Of a DNA stretch of 64,000 bases, positions 41,573-50,281 are shown piece by piece. The DNA is from Symbiobacterium sp040797425 (GTDB lineage: Bacteria > Bacillota > Sulfobacillia > Symbiobacteriales > Symbiobacteriaceae): NCBI RefSeq assembly GCF_040797425.1, contig NZ_JBFNEH010000007.1, positions 29,389 to 93,388 of the forward strand. Direction: 5' to 3'. The notes under the pieces are model-generated. The model was given only the letters and a program-made list of their open reading frames with translations, had not been told where the DNA came from and searched no databases. Both the position numbers and the translations under genes were made by a program. Each line of letters begins with the position of its first letter. The first letter of the stretch is position 1.

Positions 41573-42523
41573 CTAGCGGGCAAACGGCTCGGAGAGCTCG
41601 GTTACCTTCTGCAGCACCTCCGGTGCGAGCCTCACGTCGCAGGCGCTCACGTTCTGCAGCACCTGCTCCGGCCGGCTGGCGCCCACGATGGCGGCGGTGA
41701 TGCCCGGGCGGGACATCACCCATGCCAGGGTGAGCTGGGCCAGCGTGACGCCGGCCTCGGCGGCCAGGCGCTCCATGGCCTCGACCAGGTCGAAGTTGGC
41801 ATCGGTGAACCAGCGCTCGACGAACCGTGACCCCTGGGTCGCGGCCCTTGAGCCCGCGGGCGGCGCCTCGCCCCTGCGGTACTTGCCGGTGAAGAGCCCG
41901 CCGGCGAGCGGGAAGTAGACGATCTGCCCCACCCCTTCGGCCTCGCAGGCGGGAACCACCTCCCGCTCGATCTGCCGGTTCACCGGGGAGTACTCGGGCT
42001 GGTTGGAGATGAACCGGGCCCAGCCGTGGCGGTCGGCCACGGCGTTGGCCTTCACGATCTGCCAGGCGGCGAAGTTCGAGCAGCCGATGTAGCGCACCTT
42101 GCCCGACCGGACCAGGTCCTCCAGGGCGCGCATCGTCTCCTCAATCGGGGTTTCCGGATCCCAGCGGTGCACCTGGTAGAGGTCGATGTAGTCGGTCTGC
42201 AGGCGTCGGAGCGAGGCGTCCACCGCGTCCATGATGTGCTTCCGGGATGTGCCCCGGTCGTTGGGACCGTCGCCGGTGGGGTACCAGCACTTGGTGGCGA
42301 TGATGGCCCGGGAGCGGCGGTCCTTGAGCGCAAGGCCGATCATCCGCTCGGACTCGCCCTGGCCGTACATGTCGGCGGTGTCGATGAGGTTGATGCCCGC
42401 GTCCAGGGCGGCGTGCACGATGCGGATGGACGTCGCCTCGTCGCTGCGGGTGCCGAAGGAGTTGGTTCCCAGCGCCATCTGCGAGACCTTGAGGCCGCTC
42501 CGGCCCAGATTGCGGTATTCCAT
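41573..42523 (-). CDS. Aldo/keto reductase
   Basis: A 316-residue TIM-barrel oxidoreductase of the AKR superfamily using NADPH. The catalytic tetrad is visible: Asp and Tyr in INLIDTADMYGQGESE, Lys in AIIATKCW and His in YQVHRWDP. The cofactor-binding end is GITAAIVGASRPEQVLQNVS. The start of the protein (MEYRNLGRSGLKVSQMALGT) and the overall size are those of the YhdN/AKR11-like general stress reductases, but the substrate is unknown. ATG 42523 has GAGGTGA 6 bases upstream. Stands alone on the minus strand. Confidence 0.93.
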   Translation of the reverse strand: MEYRNLGRSGLKVSQMALGTNSFGTRSDEATSIRIVHAALDAGINLIDTADMYGQGESERMIGLALKDRRSRAIIATKCWYPTGDGPNDRGTSRKHIMDAVDASLRRLQTDYIDLYQVHRWDPETPIEETMRALEDLVRSGKVRYIGCSNFAAWQIVKANAVADRHGWARFISNQPEYSPVNRQIEREVVPACEAEGVGQIVYFPLAGGLFTGKYRRGEAPPAGSRAATQGSRFVERWFTDANFDLVEAMERLAAEAGVTLAQLTLAWVMSRPGITAAIVGASRPEQVLQNVSACDVRLAPEVLQKVTELSEPFAR

Positions 42524-42696
42524 CGCTCTCACCTCTGCCGTCTGTGTTCGGCAGGCAGGCGGATGCTCCTGCCAGGCGCCCCCGACTTCCCGGCGACGGC
42601 CCCGGTGTCAGGCGGGGCTTTTCCGCACCCACGCGGCTCCGCCGGACGGCCGGCGGCAGGTGCGCCCCGCCCGCCCGGGTGAGCAGGGACGCGTCG

Positions 42697-42897
42697 CTAC
42701 AGCAAGGACCCGATCACGCCAAGGAAGCCGAGGAAGCCCAGGTAAGAGAGTGCCCGGAGCCAGGCCTTTTCACTGCCCCAGCTGCTGAAGGCGCCGAAGG
42801 CAAAGAAGGCACCGAAGGCGGGGTTCCGGAGGAAGAGCAACCCGAGCGGCGCGAGCAGCGCCAGGTAGCGCAGCCAGGGCAGGGGCGTACGGTTCAC
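42697..42897 (-). CDS. Small Phe-rich membrane protein downstream of the broken ABC transporter
   Basis: Not recognised. The 66-residue product is mostly hydrophobic, with two or three short helices (YLALLAPLGLLFLRNPAFGA and LRALSYLGFLGFLGVIGSLL) and a repeated FGAF motif. GTG 42897 has GGGGGAG 5 bases upstream. It lies 46 bases after the permease remnant and was probably its operon partner, in the way small accessory proteins often follow ABC-2 permeases. Whether it is still expressed is unclear. Confidence 0.55.
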   Translation of the reverse strand: MNRTPLPWLRYLALLAPLGLLFLRNPAFGAFFAFGAFSSWGSEKAWLRALSYLGFLGFLGVIGSLL

Positions 42898-42943
42898 CAC
42901 ATCTCCCCCTCTCGTGGTGGCGGAAAACGGGCCGCCAGCCGGA

Positions 42944-44318
42944 TCACCAGCGCATCCGGCCGAGGATGAACAGCTCTCCCGCGGCGGGTACGCAGGCGAA
43001 CAGGAAGGTGATCACGCCGACCATCGGCCCGATCTGCGCGTAGCTCAGCACGCCCGCACACGCCAGCAGGACGACCAGGAACCAGAGGCAGGCGGTCACG
43101 TAGGTCCAGACGCTGCTCGGGGTCGTAAACGTCCGGAGCCGGTCCTTCACGTTGAACCAAATGGTAAACGTCCCGGTGGCGACTCCCGCGGCCATGACCA
43201 CCGCCGCCTGGGCCACGCCCTCCCGCACCAGGACCAGGCCGCCGCCCACCGCCATGGGCAGCACGAGCGGCAGGGCGAGGAGGGCCTTGGCCGTGACCAG
43301 GCGATTCAGGGGCGTGGGACTGAGGCGAAGCAGGGACAGCCGCTCTTCCTCGCCGCGCGTGATCACGTCGCTCATCAGGCCCACGATCCCGGCGCCGAAC
43401 ACGCCGAGGATGACAGACGCCCACAGGGGTTCCGCAAGCAGCGGGTTGAGGTACACGATGCCGAGGAACACGGCCCCGGTGGCGATGGGGCCGCCCAGGA
43501 GCCTCCCCCAGCTGCGCGGGTCCCGGGTGATGAGCCGCAGTTCCTTGCGCACCAGGGCCCGGAAGCCGTTGGGATTCAGGGCGCTCCCCCCGGGGCCGCC
43601 TTCCCCCGGCGCCGCGCCCGCGTGCGCCGGGGTGGCCAGCGCCGCCAATCCCACCAGCAGGGGCCCAGCGCGAGGGACGCCGCCGTTCCCACCGCCGCGG
43701 CCGGGCCCGAGGCCGCCCACCAGCCAAACCACCCCTCCAGGCGGAACCCGGCCGTCGAGGCCAGGAGGGGCGCCGCAGGCGCAGCGTACTGGAGGCCCCT
43801 CACCGCCAGGCGGGTGAGGCCCTGCCCAAGGCAGCGCAGGGCCAACGCCGCCGCCGCGTGGCCGAGGGCAGCGGTGGGCAGCCCCAGGAGCGGCAGTGCG
43901 ATGTAGCCCACCAGTGCCGCCGTCCGCCCCGCCAGTGCCAGCCCCAGAATTCCCGCGGACAGCAAGGAGAGCATCTCCCCCGCCGCATACAGCCACGTCC
44001 CGAGGAGGGTTCCGGCCAGGACGGCCAGCGGGGCACGGGAGCCAGCGTGCGCACGTACCCGTCCGCGGGGGAGTCCAGCAGCTGCAGGCAGCCGCGCGCC
44101 CCCCTCGCGAGGGCATATGCCGCTGCGGCTGAGCCGAGAAGCCCCGCGAGGGCGCCGGCATCATCCGCCGCGGGGCGCCAACCGAGCAGCACGGCGCTGT
44201 GGAGGAGCACCGCCCCGACCAGCCCGAGTGCCGTCCGCAGGCGACGCCGGGGGTGGCCGTGCCCCAGCCACCAGCGGGACCGCAGGTGCTGCCGGCAAAC
44301 GACCCGCGCCGCGCCCAT
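42944..44318 (-). pseudogene. ABC-2-type permease broken by two frameshifts
   Basis: Three minus-strand frames join to one membrane protein of about 450 residues. Frame one (from ATG 44318, with GGAGGCGG upstream) gives MGAARVVCRQHLRSRWWLGH and SPADGYVRTLAPVP. Frame two gives APLAVLAGTLLGTWLYAAGE and SAGILGLALAGRTAALVGYI. Frame three gives GPLLVGLAALATPAHAG, FRALVRKELRLITRDPRSWG and several helices to the end. The shifts fall near 44025-44045 (gcggggcac) and 43655-43672 (gcaggggccca), both short G/C runs. The ATPase before it is damaged as well, so this is probably true decay, although sequencing errors in homopolymers would look the same. Confidence 0.75.
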
Positions 44319-44978
44319 CACAGGCCCGCCTCCGCCGGACGGTGCACCGCTTGCTCCAGGTCCCGGACGAGGCTGCCGGGCCGCACCGCAAAGTCGGCCA
44401 CCACGCGGCCCTCCCGCAGCACCACCGCCCGCCCGACCACCTGCTCCACCAACGCCACGTCGTGGGTCGCCACGAGGAGGGCGCGGTCCCGGCCCAGGTT
44501 CCGCAGGAGCCGGATGGTGAGCGCGCACGCCTCGGCATCAAGGCCGGAGAAGGGCTCGTCCAGGAGCAGCAACGGGGGCTCACGCAGGAAGACAGAGATG
44601 AGCCCCACCTTCTGGCGCATTAGGCGGCCGCGCGCTCCCGGGCGACGGGCGCGGGAATCCGCCAGAGCGCCGCGACGTACTCCAGATACTCAACCGGCGT
44701 CAGCGCCTCGTAGAGCGGCGGCACATCCGGCAGGTAGCCGACCAGCCGCTTCGCCTCGCGGTGCCGGACCGGCAGCGGGTGCCCGGCCACGGCCACCTGC
44801 CCGCTCTCGAAAGGCAGGAGGCCGGTCGCCACCCGCAGGAGAGTGCTCTTGCCGGCGCCGTTGTGGCCCAGCAGCCCACCCTCTCCCCCGGTTGGACGGT
44901 CAGGGAGACGTCGCTCAGGACCGCCCGCCCGCCGAACGCCTTGCGCACGCGCTGAAGCGACAGGATCGCAGTCGTCAC
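44318..44978 (-). pseudogene. ABC transporter ATP-binding protein broken by frameshift and deletion
   Basis: The start (GTG 44978) reads ILSLQRVRKAFGGRAVLSDV, then loses frame inside the Walker A region near 44873-44880: adding one C gives GLLGHNGAGKSTLLRVATGL. The second frame runs ESGQVAVAGHPLPVRHREAK, YEALTPVEYLEYVAALWRIP and ends at a TAA right after AAA. The third piece begins MRQKVGLISVFLREPPLLLL and continues with DEPFSGLDAEA and VATHDVALVEQVVG. Between the last two pieces about 25-30 residues including the LSxG signature are missing (junction at about 44618-44632). Restoring one base would not repair it, so the gene is non-functional. Confidence 0.8.
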
Positions 44979-45147
44979 CGAAGCTGCACCCCCCGCGGGG
45001 CCTGGCCGTGCCGGCGAATGCCGCAGCCGCGTCCAGAGTCAGGTTCGCCGAGTCGATGATAACAGGAACCTGGATATTTGTACAGACTTGTCGAATATGT
45101 TTCTCTCCTTTCCCCGATTCCGGCTCTGGCGCGCAATATGTCGCGAA

Positions 45148-45188
45148 GGGGCCGTCCCGAAGGCAGAATGCGCCTCCGGGACGGCCCC
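45148..45188 (-). terminator. Hairpin after mtaD
   Basis: An 11-bp perfect stem (45148-45158 with 45178-45188), extended by inner GGC/GCC pairs, begins 36 bases after the mtaD stop on the minus strand. The tail is not T-rich (CTTCGCG), so termination may need Rho. Confidence 0.6.
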
Positions 45189-45223
45189 TGACGCTGCGTG
45201 CGCCCGTCGCGGGCGAGCCGGCG

Positions 45224-46534
45224 CTACGGCTTGACGATGCGGGCCGCCGCTTCGCGGGCCCTGGCCATGATCTCCCGCCCGTCCATCCGCATGAGCCGGC
45301 CCCTCTCGTAGACGATCTGGCCGTCCACGATGGTCGTGGTCACATCGCTGGGCAGGGCCGAATAGGCGATGAGACCGTAGAGGTCGTGGTTCGGCGTGAG
45401 GTGCGGCCGCTCGGTGTCGATGAGGACGATGTCCGCCCGCTTGCCCGGCTCCAGCGAGCCGATTTCGGCGTCCATCCCCAGCACCCGGGCTGCCTCGATG
45501 GTGGCCATGGAGACGGCGTCGTAGGCGGTGAAGACGGCGGGGTCTCCCTCCAGTTCCTTCGCCTGTATCGCGCCGATGCGCATCTCCGAGCCCAGGATGT
45601 GCAGCATGTTCTCCGAGGAGGCGCCATCGGTGCCGAAACCGACGGCCACGCCCTGCCGGCGCATCTTGCTGACGGGCGTGCGGCCGGACGCCAGCTTCAG
45701 GTTCGACACAGGGCAGTGACAGACGCCGGTGCCGGTCTCGGCGAGGATGGCGATGTCGTCATCGGTGGCGTGGACGCAGTGTGCGGCGACCACGTGGCGT
45801 CCCCGCATGAGTCCGAGGTCGTACACGTGCCGGATGGGGGTCTTGCCCCACTGCCTCCGGGCCTCCTCCACCTCGCCGGCGGTCTCGGAGAGGTGGATGT
45901 GGATGCCGATGCCCAGCTCATCGGCCAGCTCGGCGCAGGCCACGAGGGTGTCGGGCGGGCAGGTGTAGGGCGCGTGGGGGCCCACCATGAACGTGATGCG
46001 GCCGTTCGCCTTGCCGTTCCACCGGTGGAAGGCCTCCCGGCTCTCCTCGAGCCGCGAGAGCGCCTCGGACGGCCCCCCGACGGCGATGATCCCGCGGGCC
46101 ACGATGCCCCGGATGCCGGTGTCCTGAATGGCGCGGGCCACCGGATCGGCGGGGAAGTACATGTCGAGGAAGGTCGTGATGCCACCGGAGAGCATCTCGT
46201 AGGCGGCGAGGGCCGTTCCCCAGTACACGTCTTCGGCCGTCATCTTGGCCTCGGCCGGCCAGATCTTGGTCTGCAGCCACTCCATCAGCCGCATGTCGTC
46301 AGCGTAGCCCCGCAGGAGGGTCATTGCGGCGTGGCAGTGCGTGTTGACGATGCCGGGCATCACGATCTGGCCCGTCGCGTCCAGGCGGCGTGCGCCCTTC
46401 ACCTCGGGCGCCCCTCTCCTGGGGCCGGCGTAGACGATGCGCCCGTCCTCGACCAGCACCGCGCCGTCCGCATAGACGGCCTCCGGGCCCGCCATGGTGA
46501 GCACGGTGCCGCCCTCGATCAGAAGCCGCTCCAT
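45224..46534 (-). CDS. mtaD: 5-methylthioadenosine / S-adenosylhomocysteine deaminase
   Basis: A 436-residue amidohydrolase. Metal ligands and catalytic residues of the MtaD family are visible: IVMPGIVNTHCHAAMTLLRG, MVGPHAPYTCPPDTL, IHIHLSETAGEVEEA, VVAAHCVHATDDDI, and VGFGTDGASSENMLHILGSE. It converts MTA and SAH to their inosine forms. With ahcY and mtnP 5 kb away this suggests that SAH may be handled after deamination, as reported for some archaea. ATG 46534 has AGGAGGAGAG 5 bases upstream; an in-frame start 32 codons earlier has none. Confidence 0.92.
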   Translation of the reverse strand: MERLLIEGGTVLTMAGPEAVYADGAVLVEDGRIVYAGPRRGAPEVKGARRLDATGQIVMPGIVNTHCHAAMTLLRGYADDMRLMEWLQTKIWPAEAKMTAEDVYWGTALAAYEMLSGGITTFLDMYFPADPVARAIQDTGIRGIVARGIIAVGGPSEALSRLEESREAFHRWNGKANGRITFMVGPHAPYTCPPDTLVACAELADELGIGIHIHLSETAGEVEEARRQWGKTPIRHVYDLGLMRGRHVVAAHCVHATDDDIAILAETGTGVCHCPVSNLKLASGRTPVSKMRRQGVAVGFGTDGASSENMLHILGSEMRIGAIQAKELEGDPAVFTAYDAVSMATIEAARVLGMDAEIGSLEPGKRADIVLIDTERPHLTPNHDLYGLIAYSALPSDVTTTIVDGQIVYERGRLMRMDGREIMARAREAAARIVKP

Positions 46535-46803
46535 CAAGCTCTCCTCCTCGTGGTGGAGTGCGGGTAGGAACAGTTGGAAGTCCCGCCCAATGTCAGGTCT
46601 AGTGTACCCGACCCGCGTCAGGCGGGGCAAGGGCGACCTGCGGGCGCACCCTGGGAGGAAAAGCGGGGGATGCTGTGGGGGAGAAGCGGCCGGTCGGAGG
46701 CGGGGCAGCAGGAACGCCCGCAGGCCGTTGCGAACTAATAACCTCCACAGGCTTTATTCGGCAAGGACCGGAAGCCCGAACCATACGGGAGCGTGAACAC
46801 CAC

Positions 46804-47907
46804 TTGAACTGTGCCGAAGCAGCCAGTCTCCACAACGCAAGCAGCATCATCATCATACCGGCCCTGGAGCCCCCGCCGGCCCTGGTGAAGTACGTGCAGG
46901 CCCTGCGGGAGCGCGGGTTCCAGCGCATTGTGGTTGTGGATGACGGCAGTAGCCCGGCCTCCGCCGGCATCTTTGCCAGCCTGGCCGAACTGCGGGAATG
47001 TGTGGTGCTGCGCCATGAGGTGAACCGCGGCAAGGGGGCTGCCCTGAAGACCGCCCTGCGCCACTGCCTGCAACAGGGCTGGCAGGAAGTGTACTGCCGC
47101 GTGATCATGGTCGATGCGGACGGCCAGCACGCGGTGGAGGACGTGTGCGGCATGGCCAGGGCTTCCGCAGAACACCCCGACGCCTACGTGCTGGGGATTC
47201 GGGACTTCAACCAGAAGATCGTGCCCGCCCGGAGCCGCTTCGGCAACCGATTGACCAGCGGCGCTTTTCATCTGCTTTACGGCCGTTACCTCCGCGACAC
47301 CCAGACGGGCCTGCGGGCACTGCCGGCAAGCCTCTGGCGCTGGGCGACCGAGGTGGCCGGCGACCGCTTCGAGTACGAGACCAATTGCCTGGTCCAGGCC
47401 ATGAAGCAGGGCATCCCCATGGCGGAGATGCCGATTCAGACGCTGTACTTCGACAAGAACGCGGGAACGCACTACCGCACGCTGCGCGACTCGTGGCCGA
47501 TCTTCAAGGTACTCATCAGCCATCTGGGCACCTACTCCCTGGCGGGTGCCCTTTCGGCGGTGGCGGCTCTGGCGGCGTTCGCGTGGACAGACCTGGTGTG
47601 GCTCCGGGGGGCCGGCCCGGCTGGGCGCATCTTCGCCGCCAGCATCGTCAGCGCCGCCGTGGGCTCCCTCACCCGCCTCCTCCTCCACTGGCTTTTCCGG
47701 GTGCGCACCGAGCGGAACATGACCGACGCCACCGCCAAGTACTACCTGCTGATCGCCGGCCAGATGCTGGCCTCCTACCTGGTGGTGCTCGCCATCCACA
47801 GCGCCACCGGCTGGACCGCCGTATGGGTCAAGCTGGTCGCAGACATTGTCCTCGCCATAATCGGGTACCAGATCCACCCCCGCTGGCTCTTCAAGGGTGA
47901 GCACTGA
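46804..47907 (+). CDS. GT2 glycosyltransferase fused to a GtrA-like membrane domain
   Basis: A protein of about 367 residues. The first 235 residues form a family 2 glycosyltransferase: SIIIIPALEPPPALVKYVQA, IVVVDDGSSPASA, RGKGAALKTAL and the metal-binding DxD in IMVDADGQHA. The C-terminal 120 residues carry four membrane helices of the GtrA type (YSLAGALSAVAALAAFAWTD to VKLVADIVLAIIGYQI, ending HPRWLFKGEH). Such fusions move and attach lipid-linked sugars. Sugar and lipid are unknown. No ordinary start is well placed; TTG 46804 has GGGAG about 12 bases upstream and starts just before the domain. The next gene starts 17 bases after it and encodes an acyltransferase, so glycolipid synthesis is likely. 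Confidence 0.85.
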   Translation: MNCAEAASLHNASSIIIIPALEPPPALVKYVQALRERGFQRIVVVDDGSSPASAGIFASLAELRECVVLRHEVNRGKGAALKTALRHCLQQGWQEVYCRVIMVDADGQHAVEDVCGMARASAEHPDAYVLGIRDFNQKIVPARSRFGNRLTSGAFHLLYGRYLRDTQTGLRALPASLWRWATEVAGDRFEYETNCLVQAMKQGIPMAEMPIQTLYFDKNAGTHYRTLRDSWPIFKVLISHLGTYSLAGALSAVAALAAFAWTDLVWLRGAGPAGRIFAASIVSAAVGSLTRLLLHWLFRVRTERNMTDATAKYYLLIAGQMLASYLVVLAIHSATGWTAVWVKLVADIVLAIIGYQIHPRWLFKGEH

Positions 47908-47923
47908 ATCGAGGGAACGCACA

Positions 47924-48595
47924 ATGCACGGCTACGGACCGCTTGTTCGTTTCTGCAGGGCGGTGGTGCGCCTCGTCACCCCGCGCTACCGCGTCGTCCA
48001 CCCGGAGCGGTTGGTAGCGCCCGCCGTCTACCTCTGCCGCCACGCGGACATCTACGGGATCGTGCTCAACCTGCTCTGGCTCCCCGTCCCGGTCCGCACG
48101 TGGGGCCTGGCCGTCTTCGGCGACCGCAGGGCCTGTTACGACCACCTCCGGGAGATCACGTTCGGCGCACGCTACGGCTGGCCCCGCTGGAAGGCCACGC
48201 TGGCGGCGTGGTTCGCCTCTTACGGGCTCTCGTGGCTCTACCGCTCGGCCCGGTGCATCCCCGTCTACCGGGGCTCGGCCCACGTGCGCAAGACCTTCCG
48301 GGAAAGCACCGACGCGCTCGTCCAGGGCGAGCGCCTGCTGATCTTCCCCGACAAGGACTACGCCAGCACCGACGCGGAGATCTCCGAACTCTACGAGGGC
48401 TTCCTCGGCCTCGACCGGTTCTACCACCGGGCCACGGGCAGGCACATTCCCTTCGTGCCCCTCTACATCGACACCAAGGCGCGGACCATCACGGTCTGCG
48501 AGCCCGTCACCTTCCGCGACGACCGCCCCTGGAAGGAACAGAGCGCCGAACTCATCGCCACCCTCCAGGAGCGCCTGGGCGGGCGTGGCTGTTAG
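47924..48595 (+). CDS. Divergent PlsC-like acyltransferase
   Basis: A protein of 223 residues with the course of 1-acyl-glycerol-3-phosphate acyltransferases, but altered motifs. The catalytic HX4D block reads LCRHADIYGIV, with H and D only two apart, and the FPEGTRS block reads LIFPDKDYAST. A further block VPLYIDTKARTITVCEPVTF matches the late part of the fold. It may acylate a lipid or glycolipid head group; the changed motif leaves this open. ATG 47924 has GAGGGA about 8 bases upstream; a GTG inside the previous gene is less likely. Co-transcribed with the GT2-GtrA gene. Two hairpins follow. Confidence 0.6.
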   Translation: MHGYGPLVRFCRAVVRLVTPRYRVVHPERLVAPAVYLCRHADIYGIVLNLLWLPVPVRTWGLAVFGDRRACYDHLREITFGARYGWPRWKATLAAWFASYGLSWLYRSARCIPVYRGSAHVRKTFRESTDALVQGERLLIFPDKDYASTDAEISELYEGFLGLDRFYHRATGRHIPFVPLYIDTKARTITVCEPVTFRDDRPWKEQSAELIATLQERLGGRGC

Positions 48596-48630
48596 GCTTC
48601 CCCGAGTGCTCTTTCTCGTGCCGTGCCGGG

Positions 48631-48656
48631 GCCACTGCGCTCGGCAGTGGCTCTTG
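48631..48656 (+). terminator. First hairpin after the acyltransferase gene
   Basis: Perfect 8-bp stem (48631-48638 with 48644-48651), 5-base loop, tail tcttga. It stands 36 bases after the stop codon. Confidence 0.6.
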
Positions 48657-48668
48657 AGCTTGATGCCA

Positions 48669-48713
48669 ACCGGCCCTCAGGCGTCCGCAGAGCGGACCTG
48701 AGGGCCGGTTTTC
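48669..48713 (+). terminator. Second, very strong hairpin with U-tract
   Basis: A stem of 12 plus 6 bp, interrupted by one bulged base, spans 48669-48709 with loop AGA and is followed by tttt. This is the main terminator of the GT2-GtrA/acyltransferase unit. Confidence 0.85.
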
Positions 48714-49233
48714 CCATGCAGCAGGAAACATCCGGACAGGGACATGCGGTTTTGCGCAGCGACCACCGTTCGCCGCAAGGCCTTGCAGACAGGGTTATGG
48801 CAGTCTCGTGACGCCGTGCAACGGCAGGGCTGGCTCTGACCCCCTCGATGCAGGCACCCCCGTCCCACGCTGCGGACGGAGCCACGTCGACGCGGTCTTG
48901 GCGCTGGCCCCAGAAATATCCAGGGAAAATGGGCACCATATTTTCGGGCGGATAGCGGGAAAACCTTCCCCCTATCTGGCTTCTCAGCCCATCTCACCGC
49001 CAGTAGGACCAGACGCGGCCTGTCGATCGCCGTCGAACTCGCCGACAAATGCGTCGAAACCTGCCGAACCCGCCCGCCCGGGGAGAGTTTCGGGACGCGG
49101 ACAGTGGGAATGCGAGCCCCCTGCTCGCCGGAAAATGCAGGGAAATTTTGCCCCCTATTTCGGCGGTCGTTGCCCGGGGTCGGCGTCGACCCCGCTCTGT
49201 CCGAGGCGAACCCGCATCCCGCCCTTGTCGGTG
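48714..49233. other. Gene-free stretch with a duplicated motif
   Basis: About 520 bases with no supported reading frame. Two related blocks lie about 210 bases apart: 48908-48951 and 49117-49166, sharing the core cAGGGAAA, a short variable part, then C-CC-TATTT(T)CGG(G)CGG. The blocks read the same way, so they are direct repeats. Between them are several gtcgaa/cgtcgaa steps. It may be a dispersed non-coding repeat or a decayed element. Confidence 0.4.
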
Positions 49234-49273
49234 AAAACCGCCCCGCCTCGGTGCGCAGACCGAAGCGGGGCGG
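49234..49273 (-). terminator. Terminator of the ahcY operon
   Basis: Stem of 9 plus 5 bp with one mismatch (49238-49252 with 49259-49273). On the minus strand it is followed by TTTTCACC. It lies 46 bases after the stop of the TIM-barrel gene. Confidence 0.8.
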
Positions 49274-49318
49274 TGATGCGTTGCCGCCGATGCGGTGCCC
49301 AGAGCCTCGGGTGGCAGG

Positions 49319-50278
49319 TCAGGGGCCACCCTCCGCCCGCCCGGGCGTGTCAGACTCCTCCGCCGCCAGTTCCGCCGCCCAGGCGTGGCAGGCGTCGAGT
49401 TCCTCCGGCGACACGGCACGCGGGTCGTGCTCCAGCACCACGATTGCCCGGGGGTGCGCCTCCACCACCATCCGGGCGATGTCGGCCGCCGGGGTCACCT
49501 GCGGCCAGCGGTCGGCGGTGTGGTCGCCGGTGGTGGGCAGGTGGGTGTGAAAGCGGTCGTTTTCGTCCCAACATGAGGTGTGCAGGTGCAGGTGCCGGGC
49601 CCAGGGGAGCCAGCGCCGGGCGAGGGCCACAGGGTCCTGCCCGTGGGTGTGCGCGAGGATCCCCAGGCGGCCGGTGTCGATGCAGAGCGAGAGGTCGGGG
49701 TACTCGCCGAACAGCTTGCTGTAGAGCTCGCCATCGAAGAAGTACGGGTTCGGCCCGTCGATCTCCAGCACCACCCGGATGCGGTCCTGCTCCTGGATCT
49801 CGGCGAAACGTTCGAAGCAGCGGCGGCTCCAGTCGTAGAGCGCCGCCTCGGCGGGCCAGGCATCCACAGGGACCGGCGTGGCATCCTTGAAGGCCCAGCC
49901 CAGGGCAGCGTAGTCCACCCCCGGCATCTGCAGCGCAGGCCAGGGAAAGTGGAACAGGATGTACCGGGCGCCGAGCCGGTGGGCGGCCTGGGCGGCGCTG
50001 TACGCCACCTCCAGGGCCTCGGCCCGCACGGCCGGGTCCGGGTCGAGGAAGCGGCACCAGACCGGTCCCCCCTCCCGGTAGGCCGGGTGGTGGACGCCGA
50101 TCACCCACTCGTAGTACTCGGCCTCTGCCACGGCCCCGAGCACATCTGGCAGCGTGTCGCAGAGCCCGATTTCGGCGCCCTGCCAGTGGGGCCGCTCCAG
50201 CGACTCGCCCCACGTGTTCACGCCGGAGCCCGCCACGCGCCCGAACGCCCCCTGCAGGGGCACGAACAGCTGGGCCAT
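49319..50278 (-). CDS. Xylose isomerase-like TIM-barrel protein (AP endonuclease 2 superfamily)
   Basis: A 319-residue protein with the course of sugar-phosphate isomerase/epimerase-type barrels: an early WGESLERPHWQGAEIGLCDT, the RLGARYILFHFPWPALQ strand, metal-ligand candidates in RVVLEIDGPNPYFFDGEL, LSLCIDTGRLGIL and HLHLHTSCWDENDRFHTHLP, and the late IVVLEHDPRAVSP. The specific reaction is unknown. ATG 50278 starts 3 bases after the ahcY stop, so it is coupled to SAH hydrolase. A role in handling the ribose or homocysteine side products of that pathway is possible but only inferred from context. Confidence 0.8.
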   Translation of the reverse strand: MAQLFVPLQGAFGRVAGSGVNTWGESLERPHWQGAEIGLCDTLPDVLGAVAEAEYYEWVIGVHHPAYREGGPVWCRFLDPDPAVRAEALEVAYSAAQAAHRLGARYILFHFPWPALQMPGVDYAALGWAFKDATPVPVDAWPAEAALYDWSRRCFERFAEIQEQDRIRVVLEIDGPNPYFFDGELYSKLFGEYPDLSLCIDTGRLGILAHTHGQDPVALARRWLPWARHLHLHTSCWDENDRFHTHLPTTGDHTADRWPQVTPAADIARMVVEAHPRAIVVLEHDPRAVSPEELDACHAWAAELAAEESDTPGRAEGGP

Positions 50279-50281
50279 GAG

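Noticed and set aside
42541..42696. Strong GC-rich repeats between the aldo-keto reductase and the small membrane gene
   Set aside because: Only short, irregular matches; no clear hairpin with a tail.
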